Shown here in pieces: positions 26,199-34,411 of a stretch of DNA of 64,000 nucleotides (positions are counted from its first letter, which is position 1; each line of letters starts with the position of its first letter). The stretch is from DATARH01 sp963746885 (GTDB lineage Bacteria; Pseudomonadota; Alphaproteobacteria; ATCC43930; CGMCC-115725), in assembly GCA_963746885.1 (NCBI GenBank), contig CAVVDM010000013.1, positions 124,001 through 188,000 on the forward strand, in the 5' to 3' direction. The position numbers were made by a program, and so were the translations under genes. A model generated the notes under the pieces. That model was given only the letters and a program-made list of their open reading frames with translations. It was not told the DNA's origin and did not search any database.

Positions 26199-27355
26199 TG
26201 CCCGCCCCCGTCACCCGCGCCGGGGGGAACCGTCGCCTGCGGCATCGGCATGCGATCCATTCTCTTGTACCAGTCGATCATCTTGGCGGTCACGACCATC
26301 GTCACGATCCCCACGGCATTGACCGCGAGTTGCATCGGCACGGGAGAACCGTATTCCGCCAGGATAAAATGCCCAAGTGCGGAAAGGAGAATCCCGAGGC
26401 AGAAGATCTCGAGCGATTGCTGACCGCACAGCACCAGCGGCCGGGCAGCGACGCTGGCCAGAAAGCGGGCGTTGCGCGGCACATGAACCGCCACGAGCAA
26501 AACCAGTGCGAAGAATGGCAGGAGGCGGATCGGCGACAGATTATTCTTGTCGACCGGCCACAACTCCTTGATGAACAGCGCCGGCAGCGGATCCCACAGG
26601 CCGTGGATCGTCCAGGTGAGCCGCACCACGGTCGCCGCCGCGAACACCACCACCGCCACCGGATAGGCAAATTTGAGCAGCCGTTCAAAGCTCGCTCCGT
26701 GAACGGTGCGGTTGGCCAGCACGGCACCCGAGACGAACAGGAACTGCCAGGCGAGCGGGTTGAAAAACCAGACATGCCCGGCCGGATAGGCCGGGATATC
26801 GAGATCGAACACCTGGACCGCCACATAGAGCATCGCCGAAGGCACCAGCACCAGCAGCCAATGACGGCGCAACCCGACCAATACCGCCGGAAAGATCAAC
26901 ATCAAGACGATGTACATCGGCAGGATGTCGAGAAAGGCAGGCTGGAACTCGAGCAACAGCGCCCTGACCACCGCGATATGCGGCGCCTCGAGAAACGAGG
27001 CAACGCGCATTTCCTCGGCGAACATCGGGTTGTTGAACGTCGAGGAGGTGTAGGAGACCTCGGCGATGAACAGTACGAACAGAAAGATGTGCGCGACGTA
27101 GAGCTGCCATGCCCGCCGCAGCACCTGCGCGGCGGCGTAGATCACGCCCTTGCTGGCGAGCCGCCGGCCGTAAACGAGCGCCGCGGTAAAGCCCGAGATG
27201 AAGATAAACACTTCCGCCGCGTCATAGAAGCCGACCGCCTGCAACGTGAAATAGCTGAGGATGTTTTCGGGGACATGATCCACGAAAATAAAAATCAACG
27301 ACACGCCGCGAAAAAAGTCGAGACGACGATCGCGTTGTGGGGCCGGCTCAGGCAC
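26195..27355 (-). CDS. opgC: OpgC-domain membrane acyltransferase
   Basis: A 386-residue integral membrane protein of the OpgC family, related to the acyltransferase-3 fold. OpgC of enteric and Rhodobacter-type bacteria succinylates osmoregulated periplasmic glucans. The family start RRLDFFRGVSLIFIFVDHVPEN and FYDAAEVFIFISGFTAALVYGR is clear. About ten membrane segments follow, with GQQSLEIFCLGILLSALGHF near the end. The start is a GTG at 27355. The actual acceptor and acyl group are unknown. The downstream SGNH pair suggests an envelope O-acylation unit. Confidence 0.88.
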   Translation of the reverse strand: MPEPAPQRDRRLDFFRGVSLIFIFVDHVPENILSYFTLQAVGFYDAAEVFIFISGFTAALVYGRRLASKGVIYAAAQVLRRAWQLYVAHIFLFVLFIAEVSYTSSTFNNPMFAEEMRVASFLEAPHIAVVRALLLEFQPAFLDILPMYIVLMLIFPAVLVGLRRHWLLVLVPSAMLYVAVQVFDLDIPAYPAGHVWFFNPLAWQFLFVSGAVLANRTVHGASFERLLKFAYPVAVVVFAAATVVRLTWTIHGLWDPLPALFIKELWPVDKNNLSPIRLLPFFALVLLVAVHVPRNARFLASVAARPLVLCGQQSLEIFCLGILLSALGHFILAEYGSPVPMQLAVNAVGIVTMVVTAKMIDWYKRMDRMPMPQATVPPGAGDGGGQ

Positions 27356-27724
27356 GGCGAATCAAGCTCCGACGGGGTCAGGACGGGCACCGCCGCCAGC
27401 AGCGGCCTGGCACCATAACAATACGGGCCGGGTGCGTCGATGCGGGCGGCGGCCCTATCAAGTGCCCATTTCTTGTGCAGATCGCGGCGTTCAATCGAGC
27501 AGAGGGCGCAGGCGCTCGATGGCCTCGGCGACAACAAGCGAGCCGCCGGCTCGCCGCCTCCCACCGCAGACTTGCGAGTTTACAGTCTGTATGACCGGTC
27601 GATACCACTGGGTCGCGCACGATTTCGGCTGTGACGCTTTCAGCACGCCAGCCGCCGTTGGGAATCGTCAGCTGATTTCAGCCCACGGGCGGCTGGATCG
27701 CGACGGTCACCGCCAAGCCTGGGC
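27356..27724. other. Intergenic region
   Basis: These 369 bp lie between the opgC start and the 3' end of the CoA-transferase B gene, both on the - strand. Nothing coding, no tRNA and no clear promoter is recognised. A weak 7-bp inverted repeat without a T-run spans the CoA-transferase stop codon near 27716-27740. Confidence 0.5.
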
Positions 27725-28373
27725 TCACTCCAACCCAGGGCGCACCCGGAAGGCGGCCTCGGTCTGGCGCTTGATCTCGTCGAGCGACACGTCGGGCGCG
27801 ATCTCGACCAGCTCCATGCCGCCGCCCTTCCTGTCGATCGCGAACACGCCGAGTTCGGTGATGACCATGTCGACGACGCCGGCGCCGGTCAGCGGCAGGT
27901 TGCAGCGGTGCAGCAATTTGGGCTCGCCCCGGGCGGTGTGTTCCATCAGCACAATGACGCGCTTGACCCCGGCCACGAGGTCCATCGCGCCGCCCATCCC
28001 CTTGACCATGCGGCCGGGGATCATCCAGTTGGCGAGGTCGCCGTTCTCGGCGACCTGCATCGCGCCCAGGATCGACAGATCGATATGGCCGCCGCGGATC
28101 ATGCCGAACGATTGCGCGCTGTCGAAATAGCTCGTCGTCGGCAATTCGGTGACGGTCTGCTTGCCGGCGTTGATCAGGTCGGGGTCCTCGTCGCCCTCAT
28201 AGGGAAAGGGACCCATCCCCATCATGCCGTTCTCGCTCTGCAGCTGCACGCGTCATCCCTTGCGGGATGAAATTCGACACCAGGGTCGGAATCCCGATCC
28301 CGAGATTGACGTAGAACCCGTCTTCGAGTTCGGCGGCGGCGCGCCGCGCCATGTCGTCGCGTGACCAGGGCAT
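27725..28373 (-). CDS. 3-oxoacid CoA-transferase-type subunit B, frameshifted
   Basis: The beta subunit of a SCOT/AtoAD-type CoA-transferase, which moves CoA between an acyl-CoA and a free (oxo)acid. The N-terminus MPWSRDDMARRAAAELEDGF with NLGIGIPTLVSNFIPQG is in one frame. The rest (VQLQSENGMMGMGPFPYEG, with the catalytic Glu in SENG) is in another. One extra base around 28249-28255 explains the change. The conserved GHIDLSILGAMQV and MVKGMGGAMDLV follow. The repaired protein would be about 215 residues, as in the family. It follows subunit A by 16 bp. Confidence 0.88.
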
Positions 28374-28389
28374 GGGTGGGCTCCTTTCC

Positions 28390-29097
28390 TCAGCCGGCGC
28401 GCTTGCGCACCGTGCGCTGCTCGATGCGCTTCTCGTAGCTCGGGTAGTGCACGATGCGCTGCACGAAGATGCCGGGGGTGTGGATGTGGTCGGGATCGAT
28501 CTCGCCGGGCTCGACCAGGTGCTCGACTTCGGCGACCGTGACCTTGCCCGCCGTCGCCATCACCGGGTTGAAGTTGCGCGCGGTCTTGCGATAGACGAGG
28601 TTGCCTTCGCGGTCGCCCTTCCACGCGTGCACGATTGCGAGGTCGGCGACGAGCCCCTGCTCCATCACGTAGGTCTCGCCTTCGAACTCGCGCAATTCCT
28701 TGCCCTCGGCGACCAACGTGCCAACCCCGGTCTTGGTGAAAAACGCCGGGACGCCGGCGCCGCCGGCGCGGATGCGCTCGGCCAGCGTGCCCTGCGGGTT
28801 GAATTCGAGCTCGAGCTCACCCTTCAGATAGAGCTCGGCGAACAGCTTGTTCTCGCCGACATAGGACGAGATCATCTTGCGGATCTGCCCGGTTTCCAAC
28901 ATCAGCCCGAGCCCGGCACCGTCGATGCCGGCATTGTTCGAGACGACGGTCAGCCCTTTGACCCCGGATGCGCGCACCGCCAGGATCAGCTTCTCCGGGA
29001 TGCCGCACAGGCCGAAGCCGCCGGCCATGATCATCATCCCGTCATGCAGCAGCCCGGCAAGGGCGGTTTCGGCATCGGGGTAGACCTTGTTCGCCAT
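28390..29097 (-). CDS. 3-oxoacid CoA-transferase-type subunit A
   Basis: A 235-residue alpha subunit of the same heterodimeric CoA-transferase. It has the CoA-binding GGFGLCGIPEKLILAV near residues 26-41, the VVSNNAGIDGAGLGLML segment, FNPQGTLAERIRAGGAG and DREGNLVYRKTARNFNP. Family substrates include succinyl-CoA/acetoacetate and acetate/acetoacetate pairs; the specific one cannot be read from the sequence. The two genes form an operon and probably serve ketone-body or short-chain acid catabolism. Confidence 0.92.
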   Translation of the reverse strand: MANKVYPDAETALAGLLHDGMMIMAGGFGLCGIPEKLILAVRASGVKGLTVVSNNAGIDGAGLGLMLETGQIRKMISSYVGENKLFAELYLKGELELEFNPQGTLAERIRAGGAGVPAFFTKTGVGTLVAEGKELREFEGETYVMEQGLVADLAIVHAWKGDREGNLVYRKTARNFNPVMATAGKVTVAEVEHLVEPGEIDPDHIHTPGIFVQRIVHYPSYEKRIEQRTVRKRAG

Positions 29098-29159
29098 GCT
29101 TGGCTCCTAGAGCGCTCCTGCGCCGTCTGCCCCGGTGATAGTGCCGGCGCGGCCCGCTG

Positions 29160-30896
29160 TCAATTTGCCCCCTTCTTGGGGCCGGGCGCCTCGTCCGGCT
29201 CCGGCTTGACACCGAGCTTGGCCCGGGTGGCGGCGTCGACGACGCCGTCGACATTGAGGCCGTTCGCTTTCTGGAAGCGGGCGACCGCGACGGCGGTCGC
29301 GCCGTCATAGGCGCCGCTGTGCGGCACGCTGATGCCGGCGTCGGCGAGGGCGCGCTGCACCGCCCGCACGTCGGGCCCGGTCATCGGCTTCTCGGCCGGC
29401 CGCAAGTCGCGCAACTCGCCCGGCACGCCGCTCGTGCCGAGAAACCACGGCGTCACATCGTTGCCGTTGACGGTCAGCCATTTGCGCGGCGCCGAGCCGA
29501 GATGAAACTTGAGACGCGGCGTCCCGTCATCCGCCGCGGCCGCGGTGCCGATTTCCTTGAGCAGCGGCAGGTATTGCGCGAGCGGCGCGCCGGCCAGCAG
29601 GCCGGGCAGCGCGTCAAAGCCGCGCACGGCGACATCGCCGGCGGCGGTATAGCCCTTCGGCGACAGCGGCGACCCTTTCGCCTCCAGCGTGGCGTCAACG
29701 CCGGCGTCCGGCGTGTCGACCGCAAGATCGTAAACGCGGAACACCGGGGTCAGCATCGCCGCCGCACCGATCATCTGCTGCGTCGCCTGCTGCTTGGCGG
29801 CGTCGTTCGCCGCCTCGCCATAGGCCTTGGCGGCCTCAAGGATGGTGCGCAGCGGGCCGGTAGCGACTTCCTCCAGGCCGAAATCCAGCACCACCCGCTG
29901 CGGCACCTTGTCCTTGGGCAGTATGTCGGGCGCCAGGCTCAGCCCGTCATGCTTCAACGTGATGCGCAGCGCTGCCTTATCGCCCGACAGGCCGGTCAGC
30001 ACACCGCTCATGCTGGCGCTTTTCAGCGCGACAAACGGCGCACCGGTCGGTGCCCGCACCACCACACCCTCAACGCTCAACTCGCCTTTCGCCAGGCTGA
30101 ACAGCACGGGCATGCTGGTCAGCGCATCGAGCAGCGCGTCGAGGCGCTCCTTGGGCGGCAGGTCCTCCTTCTCGCGCAGCGCGTCGAGCCGGTCGCGCAG
30201 GCGGTTCATCGCCGCGTAATCGGGTCCCGCGGACCGGGCCGTGTAGGCGATACGATCGATCGCACCGCCGACCGGCCCCTCGGTGAAAAAGAACTCGACC
30301 TTTTTCAAGTCGAAATCGCCGGGCGCTTCCCATCCGCCATTGGCAGCCGCAACCCATTGCCCGGACCACGACAGCGGTCCGGCGCCGATCCAGTCCCCCG
30401 ACTTCTTGTCCTCGATCCGCGCCCCGGCCCAGGCGAGGTTGATGCTGCGCGCGCGCCCCGATTTCCCTTCGACGACAGCCTCAGCCGTCGCCTGCTTGAG
30501 GGCAAGCATGAGCTTTTCGCCGCTCCCGGTTTCGACCGTCGATTGCTGCGGCAGCGTGAAACTCAGCTTGAACGCGCCGTCCGCGGCCGGCGTGTCGCGG
30601 ATCTCGATGTGGTCGAACGTGATCCGGGTCGGGGAACCCTTGTGCTGTGCCGGATCGACGATCGCGAGGCGCGCATTGGCGATGTCGGCGATCTCGGCGT
30701 CGCCTTCCTGCCGGATGTCCATATGGTCGGCGCCGTCCCATTTGACGAAGCCGTGGGTAACGGTTTCGAGCCGCTTGAGGAAACCGTCGATCTCGGTCTT
30801 GAGCTGCGGCTGCGCCGCTGCCGCGGCAGAGGGCGGCTGCGCGAGAACAAGGGAGAGCGCCACGGCCGCGGCAACCGATCCGAGCTTGACCCGCAT
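29160..30896 (-). CDS. Exported protein with C-terminal peptidoglycan-binding domain
   Basis: A 578-residue protein starting MRVKLGSVAAAVALSLVLAQ, a signal peptide cleaved near PPSAAAAA. The long middle region, about residues 30-480, is rich in beta-strand-like segments and has no recognised domain. It may resemble AsmA/DUF945-type periplasmic repeats. The C-terminus, about residues 490-560, is a typical PG_binding_1 fold: MTGPDVRAVQRALADAGISV, then GAYDGATAVAVARFQKANG and DGVVDAATRAKLG. It is probably a cell-wall-attached periplasmic protein. It stands alone, 62 bp from the CoA-transferase genes. Confidence 0.75.
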   Translation of the reverse strand: MRVKLGSVAAAVALSLVLAQPPSAAAAAQPQLKTEIDGFLKRLETVTHGFVKWDGADHMDIRQEGDAEIADIANARLAIVDPAQHKGSPTRITFDHIEIRDTPAADGAFKLSFTLPQQSTVETGSGEKLMLALKQATAEAVVEGKSGRARSINLAWAGARIEDKKSGDWIGAGPLSWSGQWVAAANGGWEAPGDFDLKKVEFFFTEGPVGGAIDRIAYTARSAGPDYAAMNRLRDRLDALREKEDLPPKERLDALLDALTSMPVLFSLAKGELSVEGVVVRAPTGAPFVALKSASMSGVLTGLSGDKAALRITLKHDGLSLAPDILPKDKVPQRVVLDFGLEEVATGPLRTILEAAKAYGEAANDAAKQQATQQMIGAAAMLTPVFRVYDLAVDTPDAGVDATLEAKGSPLSPKGYTAAGDVAVRGFDALPGLLAGAPLAQYLPLLKEIGTAAAADDGTPRLKFHLGSAPRKWLTVNGNDVTPWFLGTSGVPGELRDLRPAEKPMTGPDVRAVQRALADAGISVPHSGAYDGATAVAVARFQKANGLNVDGVVDAATRAKLGVKPEPDEAPGPKKGAN

Positions 30897-30987
30897 AGTC
30901 CCTGCTCCATCCTGTAGCGGCGGCGGCACCCGCGACTGCCCTCACCATAAACCGAACTGCAGCGGCTCGGGGATCGAGAACACCCGC

Positions 30988-31017
30988 AAAAAAGAGGCCG
31001 CCACATCTGACGGCCTC
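30988..31017 (-). terminator. Rho-independent terminator-like hairpin with no gene upstream
   Basis: On the - strand: GAGGCCG, a 10-nt loop, CGGCCTC, then TTTTTT. This is a good intrinsic terminator, but no - strand coding gene lies upstream of it before the thiO promoter region. It would end either a small RNA or an attenuated leader of the peptidoglycan-binding protein gene that starts at 30896. Confidence 0.6.
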
Positions 31018-31110
31018 CAGGCTGAGGGGAGGATGCCCAATCGGGCGACGCGCATCACCAGACCGCGCGTGGGTAAACCATGCCCGAAAAACCTCACCAA
31101 ACGGTTAAGC
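30988..31110 (-). ncRNA. Candidate small RNA or attenuator leader
   Basis: Upstream of the orphan terminator the - strand contains a small hairpin (GCCC-GATT-GGGC, 31035-31046). Between the two hairpins lies an unpaired segment ATCCTCCCCTCAG (31022-31034). The CCTCCCC core is complementary to a Shine-Dalgarno sequence, a feature of several alphaproteobacterial regulatory RNAs. No clear promoter was found, so the 5' end (about 31110) is a guess. An attenuator controlling the 30896 gene is an equal alternative. Confidence 0.35.
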
Positions 31111-31225
31111 GCTTGCGGCGCGGCGCGGCGCACGAGACCTGTCGCGCCGCGAGATGGCTGCTGCCCGCGCCGGGATTGCAGAAAAATCTTGCATCGTCGC
31201 AAGGCTCGGCTTGAAATTGGCGGGA

Positions 31226-31323
31226 GGCTGGGGTGCCGCCCGGCGGCGCGGGGTCGCCCGCACCGGAAGCGGCTGAGATGAGACCCACTGAACCTGGCCG
31301 GGCATGCCCGGTGGAGGGAGTCC
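31226..31323 (+). promoter_or_regulatory. TPP riboswitch (THI element)
   Basis: The thi-box signatures are present in order: GGGGTGCC near 31230, GGCTGAGATGAGACCC (31271-31286), TGAACCTG (31289-31296), and the 3' part ending GGTGGAGGGAGTCC. A short P1 stem can form between GGCT at 31226 and AGTC at 31319. The element lies directly before thiO-thiS-thiG. Its 3' end contains the GGAGGGAG that would serve as ribosome-binding site for thiO, so control by hiding this site when TPP binds is likely. Confidence 0.93.
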
Positions 31324-31326
31324 GTC

Positions 31327-32517
31327 ATTAGCGCGACCACTGCCGTCCCTATAGAGCGCCCGAAGACGATCGTCATCGGCGCCGGAGTCATCGGCCTCGC
31401 CATCGCCTGGCGGCTGGCGCAGGCCGGCTGCGCCGTCACGGTCTACGACCGCGGCGAGGCCGGGCACGGCGCCAGCTGGGCGGCGGCCGGGATGCTCGCC
31501 GCCGCCGTCGAGACCGAGCCGGGCGAGGAGAAGCTGCTGCCCTTGGCGCTGGAAAGCCAGCGCTTGTGGCCGGATTTCGCGCGCGAGGTGGAGGCCGCCT
31601 CGGGCGTCTCGCCGGAATATCGCACCGAGGGGACGCTGGTCATCGCGCTGAACCGCGACGATGCGGCAACGCTGCGCCATTCCTATGAATTCCAGAAGGG
31701 GCTCGGCCTCGACCTCACCTGGCTCAATGCGGCCGAGACGCGCGAGCGCGAGCCGCACCTGAAGCCGGGCATCGCCGGCGCGGTATGGAGCCCGCGCGAC
31801 CATCAGGTCGAGAACCGCTGTCTCGGCCGCGCACTGGCCGGCGCCGCGCGCCGCACCGGGGTCGAGGTGGTCGAACACTGCCCGGTGCGCGAGATCATCC
31901 TGTCCGGCGGGCGCGCCGCCGGGGTCGTCACCGAGCGCGGCCGCGACACGGCCGATATCGTCGTGCTGGCGGCCGGCGCCTGGTCGCGCGAGATCGGCGG
32001 CATCCCGCCGGCGCAGCTGCCGCCGGTGCGCCCGATCAAGGGGCAGATGCTGGCGGTGCAGATGGACCCCGCGGCGCCGCTCATTCGCCATGTGCTGTGG
32101 CTGCCGCGCGGCATCTACCTCGTACCGCGGCTCGACGGCAGGCTGGTGATCGGCGCCACGGTCGAGGAGCGCGGCTTCGACGCGCGGCTGACCGCCGGCG
32201 GGATGTTGGCGCTGATCGACGGCGCCTGGCGCGGCGTGCCGTCGATCGAGGAATTGCCGATCGCCGAGACCTGGGTCGGGTTCCGCCCGGGATCGCGCGA
32301 CGATACGCCGATGCTCGGCCCGAGCGGCGTCGAGGGCCTGGTCGTCGCCACCGGCCACCATCGCAACGGCATCCTGTTGACGCCGGTCAGCGCCGCCGTC
32401 GTCAGCACCTATATATTGACCGGTGTGCTGCCGGAGATGGCGCGCCCGTTCTCGCCCGAGCGCTTCGCGCGGGGCAACGAGCCAGCCCCCGGCAGGACCA
32501 TGACGGAGGCGCTATGA
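31327..32517 (+). CDS. thiO: Glycine oxidase ThiO (non-canonical start)
   Basis: FAD enzyme that oxidises glycine to the imine used by ThiG in thiazole synthesis. The N-terminal dinucleotide motif is TIVIGAGVIGLAIAWRLAQAG, then GAGASWAAAGMLA. The substrate domain includes RPIKGQMLAVQ, and the end has WVGFRPGSRDDTPMLGP and VVATGHHRNGILLTP. The frame is open from 31282, yet has no ATG, GTG or TTG before the FAD motif. ATT at 31327 lies 6 nt after GGAGGGAG and is the best start candidate; a base error in an ATG is the alternative. The full length of ~396 residues is slightly above the family average. The 3' end overlaps thiS as ATGA. Confidence 0.9.
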   Translation: MSATTAVPIERPKTIVIGAGVIGLAIAWRLAQAGCAVTVYDRGEAGHGASWAAAGMLAAAVETEPGEEKLLPLALESQRLWPDFAREVEAASGVSPEYRTEGTLVIALNRDDAATLRHSYEFQKGLGLDLTWLNAAETREREPHLKPGIAGAVWSPRDHQVENRCLGRALAGAARRTGVEVVEHCPVREIILSGGRAAGVVTERGRDTADIVVLAAGAWSREIGGIPPAQLPPVRPIKGQMLAVQMDPAAPLIRHVLWLPRGIYLVPRLDGRLVIGATVEERGFDARLTAGGMLALIDGAWRGVPSIEELPIAETWVGFRPGSRDDTPMLGPSGVEGLVVATGHHRNGILLTPVSAAVVSTYILTGVLPEMARPFSPERFARGNEPAPGRTMTEAL

Positions 32518-32720
32518 CGCGGCTGCGCATCAACGGGGTCGAGGCCGAGGTGGCGGTCGCCACGATCGCCGAATTGCTCGTCGAGCGCGGCATCGACCCC
32601 AAGGCGCGCTTCCTTGCCGTCGCCGTCAATGGCGCGGTGGTGCGGCGCGCCGAGTGGCCGCAGGCGGCGCTGTCGCCCGGCGACGCCATCGAGATCGTGC
32701 GCCCGCTGCAGGGCGGCTGA
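32514..32720 (+). CDS. thiS: Sulfur carrier protein ThiS
   Basis: A 68-residue ubiquitin-like sulfur carrier ending in the required Gly-Gly (VRPLQGG). ThiS is adenylated and thiocarboxylated at this C-terminus and gives sulfur to ThiG. The sequence begins MTRLRINGVEAEVAV and contains FLAVAVNGAVVRRAEW and LSPGDAIEIV, all typical. It overlaps thiO by 4 nt and precedes thiG by 33 bp. Confidence 0.95.
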   Translation: MTRLRINGVEAEVAVATIAELLVERGIDPKARFLAVAVNGAVVRRAEWPQAALSPGDAIEIVRPLQGG

Positions 32721-32753
32721 CAGTCTACCGAGCAGGACCACAGGACCACGCCC

Positions 32754-33525
32754 ATGACCGACCCGCTGCTGATCGCCGGCACCAAGCTCACATCGCGGCT
32801 GTTCACCGGCACCGCCGGCTATCCGAGCCAGCAGGTGCTGCTCGACTCGCTGGCGGCGAGCGGGACCGAGCTGGTCACCGTCTCGATCCGCCGCATCAGC
32901 CTCGAAGGCTATGCCGAGAGCCTCGTCGACCTGCTCGGCGGCCGCTATCGCATCCTGCCCAACACCTCGGGCTGCGTCACCGCCCGCGACGCGATCCTGA
33001 CCGCCGAGCTGGCGCGCGAGGCGCTGGGAACCGATTGGCTCAAGCTCGAGCTGATCGGCGACCGGGAGACGCTCTACCCCGATGTCGAGCAGCTCGTGCG
33101 CGCGGCCGACGAACTGGTGCGCAAGGGGTTCATCGTGCTGCCCTACTGCAACGAGGACCCGGTCGCCTGCCAGAAGCTCGCCGATGTCGGCTGCGCCGCG
33201 GTCATGCCATTGGGCTCGCTGATCGGCTCGGGACGCGGCATCGCCAATCCCGGCCGCGATCGAACTGATCTGCGCGCGCAGCCCGGTGCCGGTGGTGCTC
33301 GACGCCGGCATCGGCACCGCGTCCGACGCCGCCTACGCGATGGAACTGGGCTGCGACGCGGTGCTCGTCAACACCGCGATCGCGCGGTCGCACGACCCGG
33401 TGCGGATGGCGGCGGCGATGAAGGGCGCGGTCGAGGCCGGGCGGCTCGCACGCCTCGCCGGGCGCATCCCCGAGCGCGATTTCGCCGAGCCGTCGAGCCC
33501 ACAGCTCGGCCTCGTCGGCTCCTGA
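32754..33525 (+). CDS. thiG: Thiazole synthase ThiG, frameshifted
   Basis: Forms the thiazole phosphate of thiamine from DXP, dehydroglycine and ThiS-thiocarboxylate. The N-terminal part has LTSRLFTGTAGYPS, VTVSIRR, LPNTSGC and the catalytic Lys region WLKLELIGD. After GSLIGSGRGIANP the frame changes at CCC, 33249-33251. Removing one C gives NPAAIELICARSPVPVVLDAGIGTASDAAYAMELG, normal ThiG. The repaired protein would be about 257 residues. thiE and thiD, which often follow, are not in the window. Confidence 0.92.
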
Positions 33526-33589
33526 CCGCGCGCTTGCCGCGCTGCCGTCATAAGGTTGCCGTCCTGGCCCCGGTCGGGGCGCGGGCGCC

Positions 33590-34396
33590 GTGATCCTCGC
33601 CCTGCCGCTGTACGACGACAATCCGATCCGGCAGCCGCCGCTGGTCACCTATGCGCTGATCGGCATGTGCGTCGGCGCGTTTCTCTGGGAACTCGGCCAG
33701 GACGCACAGCTCGTCGCGCTGCAATACGGGATGATCCCGGCGGCATTGTTCGGCTATGCCCATTTGCGGCCCGAACTCGCCGCCGTCCCGCCCTGGGCGA
33801 CGCTGTTCACCAGCATGTTCCTGCATGGCGGGTGGGCCCATCTCGGCGGCAACATGCTGTTCCTGTGGATCTTCGGCAACAATGTCGAGGACCTGCTCGG
33901 GCGGGCGCGCTACCTGCTGCTGTATCTCGGCGCGGGAATCGTGGCGGCACTGGTCCAGGCGCTCTCGGCGGCGCACTCGCACGTGCCGATGATCGGCGCC
34001 AGCGGCGCGATTGCCGGCGTGCTCGGCGCCTATCTGGTGACCTATCCGCGCGCCAACGTGCACTGCTTCGTGTGGATCGTGATCTTCTTCTGGATCGTCA
34101 CGGTGCCGGCATGGATCCTGCTCGGCCTGTGGTTCGCGCTGCAGTTGGTCAGCGGGCTGGCGGTCGGGCCGGGATCGCCGGGCGTTGCGTTCTGGGCGCA
34201 TGTCGGCGGCTTTGCCGCCGGCATTGTCGCGTTCCTGCTGCTGCGACCACGCCGGGTCATACTGTTGCAGCCGCAGCGGACGCCGATCTGGGCAACCATG
34301 CCGCCGAGCGCGCTGGCGGGCCGCCGGACCTTCCACCGCGGCAGCGTGCCTGATTCGGGGCGAAGCCCTGCCCGGCCGCGGGGTCCCTGGGGTTAG
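33590..34396 (+). CDS. Rhomboid family intramembrane serine protease
   Basis: A 268-residue polytopic membrane protein starting with GTG at 33590. The conserved HGGWAHLGGNMLFLWIFGNN motif gives the oxyanion-hole region. The nucleophile Ser is in GASGAIAGVLGAYL near residue 138 and the catalytic His in FWAHVGGFAAGI near residue 203. About six membrane segments are present, then a basic cytoplasmic tail. The substrate is unknown. It follows thiG by ~64 bp on the same strand but has no link to thiamine synthesis. Confidence 0.92.
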   Translation: MILALPLYDDNPIRQPPLVTYALIGMCVGAFLWELGQDAQLVALQYGMIPAALFGYAHLRPELAAVPPWATLFTSMFLHGGWAHLGGNMLFLWIFGNNVEDLLGRARYLLLYLGAGIVAALVQALSAAHSHVPMIGASGAIAGVLGAYLVTYPRANVHCFVWIVIFFWIVTVPAWILLGLWFALQLVSGLAVGPGSPGVAFWAHVGGFAAGIVAFLLLRPRRVILLQPQRTPIWATMPPSALAGRRTFHRGSVPDSGRSPARPRGPWG

Positions 34397-34411
34397 CCCG
34401 GCGCAGCGATG

